NCBI GenBank assembly: GCA_002500505.1
Contig: DLRM01000025.1
Location: 15,856 to 79,855, forward strand
Direction: 5' to 3'
Origin: Planctomycetes bacterium UBA7888
GTDB taxonomy: Bacteria; Planctomycetota; UBA1135
Length of the DNA stretch: 64,000 nt
Part shown: positions 63,701 through 64,000 of the stretch, in pieces
Numbering within the stretch: position 1 is the stretch's first letter
Layout: every line of letters starts with the position of its first letter
Position numbers and translations under genes: made by a program
The notes under the pieces: generated by a model
Databases searched by the model: none
Told to the model about the DNA's origin: nothing
Seen by the model: only the letters and a program-made list of their open reading frames with translations

Positions 63701-63960
63701 GTGTCGACATCACAGGGTGTCCTCCAGATAACTTGATGACCGACGCTTCCGTGCTGGACCCTTATGGCGACTCTGCAAATGGTGGTTGCGGCACTATTTC
63801 CACCCCCACGGGCTGGTTCACCGACATCCAATCGCTACTTAACCACCACAGCGGCCAGGACTTCAATTTCTTCCAGCTGCGCCTCTCTTTTATCTCAAAT
63901 GTAGACGAGAACACATCTCCCGACCTCAGCGTATTGGGTTTCACGTGGGAAGTGCAGTAA
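60769..63960 (+). CDS. Very large lipoprotein with SbsA-like Ig repeats
   Basis: A secreted protein of about 1063 residues. The GTG at 60769 gives an ideal lipoprotein signal (MKTRDSFPHLVLALLLASTFIASC, lipid cysteine at residue 24), so it is preferred over an ATG at 60661 that would add a signal-blocking 36-residue start. The mature part has at least two Ig-like units of the SbsA/Big5 kind: VPRNGVLRLQFSAPLDPDTV (about 133-152) and FTLKFSEPIDPLTI (about 420-433), rich in Asp, Pro and Gly. No catalytic motif or known enzyme domain is visible. It is probably a cell-surface or outer-membrane-attached protein. It ends near the window edge. Confidence 0.75.
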   Translation: MKTRDSFPHLVLALLLASTFIASCYNSDQPTAASGGENRDLVLEGMVWGRLVNIVDETGVLMDTDVLVNPGLSIDGLLFDLSLNPVTQAETLHILAAGGSPAYQSLFEQATGSAGLEAVDPKGDTYPPPYSMVPRNGVLRLQFSAPLDPDTVGPSSIQILSGNPATLPFNLRYFVKNDSTGTDNDKGYVFLDPTISLRDSANFGLPTNSQGFPASFDSSNDNLLIRIPTEKDLLFGQAVVVTNLSGTRTFKVTSSEPSASAPNNSPIAIRVLRTGNLDDEYNGFLQDLVPPTLIGVQSITADIEFQSGTSYEIVFSIDASWCQNLSSKIGDVFEFQGSVFLSTALLAPDPLNPGTRVMATLIDGSVSGNLVDQGGRLNTRYSQEDSALQVCYIEISPPPVVTLGQPLQLDPLSTTFTLKFSEPIDPLTISSMHSIVLTAYETDEATYAPEVLYFRHSSLANPNESVADYIDRQRGFDLMVDNSGTIATSERGGRVLFGPIQFGQEGRTFTLAPSMGLAEPNPGSGDTFLGFSLALRSGSDGVRDLAGHPLALTGFVAGAPGLSASEQLFTATGGGGASATVQSKSLTLRGIGIDENQDGLPEYAGQFGFTPGVLTGRSPDRFSRDADSSNLYVGQQTPIPSAITNPPKPNAPYEPLNPAGSVVMTCLRAHDLGFGYLNAGEYDVDIAGLNWAPMGGVVYDESYARFSVALSHAKFMPDEVLNPQTGMPVYPNSGLNLSGNFDENILGFEHKDLNGQPLHDEKIVYDNLYALRRQNTFVGGSNNVMLPWPSFNSTYTWRDTSISPSIMGGAAQSIGSPPILWLTDNGLGAAIWNPELVPSVGLPLLTRFRTYPEGEKIGVNTFQVTQMVRLSQLPAFRIYSAGGQDASGDWHQVIPDHQGSGGTTPVGGYNSNGARTDAFDPYVYWSEVDFVVRISRAFTHWFPLGGNPASFSGFSVAPDLSQQPSGTSVEVQIRGAQSVDITGCPPDNLMTDASVLDPYGDSANGGCGTISTPTGWFTDIQSLLNHHSGQDFNFFQLRLSFISNVDENTSPDLSVLGFTWEVQ

Positions 63961-64000
63961 GAAAGAAGGGCCTATAAAAGAAGACACCCCATTGGCTCGG

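Overview
The window is the core housekeeping block of a bacterial chromosome. By eye it has a little more than 50% G+C. It is gene-dense, with many ATGA or short-overlap gene junctions and few clear Shine-Dalgarno sites. I infer an uncultivated Planctomycetota-like bacterium with a diderm envelope. The reasons are an Mla-type lipid transport operon, lipoprotein signals, a three-segment SecE, an EF-G of the EF-G2/spd type in the fusA slot, and a large secreted lipoprotein with SbsA-like Ig repeats. The phylum is an inference; no 16S rRNA gene is present.

Layout: 21-4114 (minus) is an envelope operon (a repeat-rich lipoprotein, then mlaE, mlaF, mlaD). 4191-5739 (plus) holds a TPR lipoprotein and an HU-family protein. 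5736-8329 (minus) is a two-gene transsulfuration operon (cystathionine beta-synthase and a cystathionine gamma-lyase/synthase). 8365-11995 (plus) is mutS2 (without the Smr domain), a lone receiver domain and aroC. 12057-43366 (plus) is an almost unbroken translation/transcription block: tRNA-Thr, Tyr, Gly, Thr, tuf, rpmG, secE, nusG, rplKAJL, rpoBC, rpsL, rpsG, a Tsr3-like gene, fusA, then the whole S10-spc-alpha series from rpsJ to rplQ with secY, adk, infA and rpoA. rpmD (L30) is absent. A bidirectional terminator separates this block from convergent dnaE. After dnaE come tRNA-Arg(ACG) with tadA, two tRNA-Ser genes, SRP RNA, dnaX, ybaB, recR, truA, hpf, ptsN, HPr, a DUF2344 protein, rng, rplU and rpmA. 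The window ends with obgE, a GspC-like PDZ protein, a type III pantothenate kinase, a reduced MnmE-like GTPase, a PyrB fused to a PyrI-like zinc domain, and a very large lipoprotein.

No gene-free stretch exceeds 300 bases. No mobile element, CRISPR array, integrase or phage gene is visible, and there is no sign of recent transfer.

The observations I would follow first are: a single-chain aspartate carbamoyltransferase carrying the PyrI zinc domain without the allosteric domain; a bacterial Tsr3-like rRNA acp-transferase next to fusA; an undescribed W-P-F repeat lipoprotein translationally coupled to mlaE; a degenerate MnmE paralogue; a MutS2 that stops after its KOW-like end; a native S12 with Arg88; L16 with a 32-residue basic insertion; and an identical 12-base block just downstream of the -10 boxes of the tRNA/tuf and S10 promoters.
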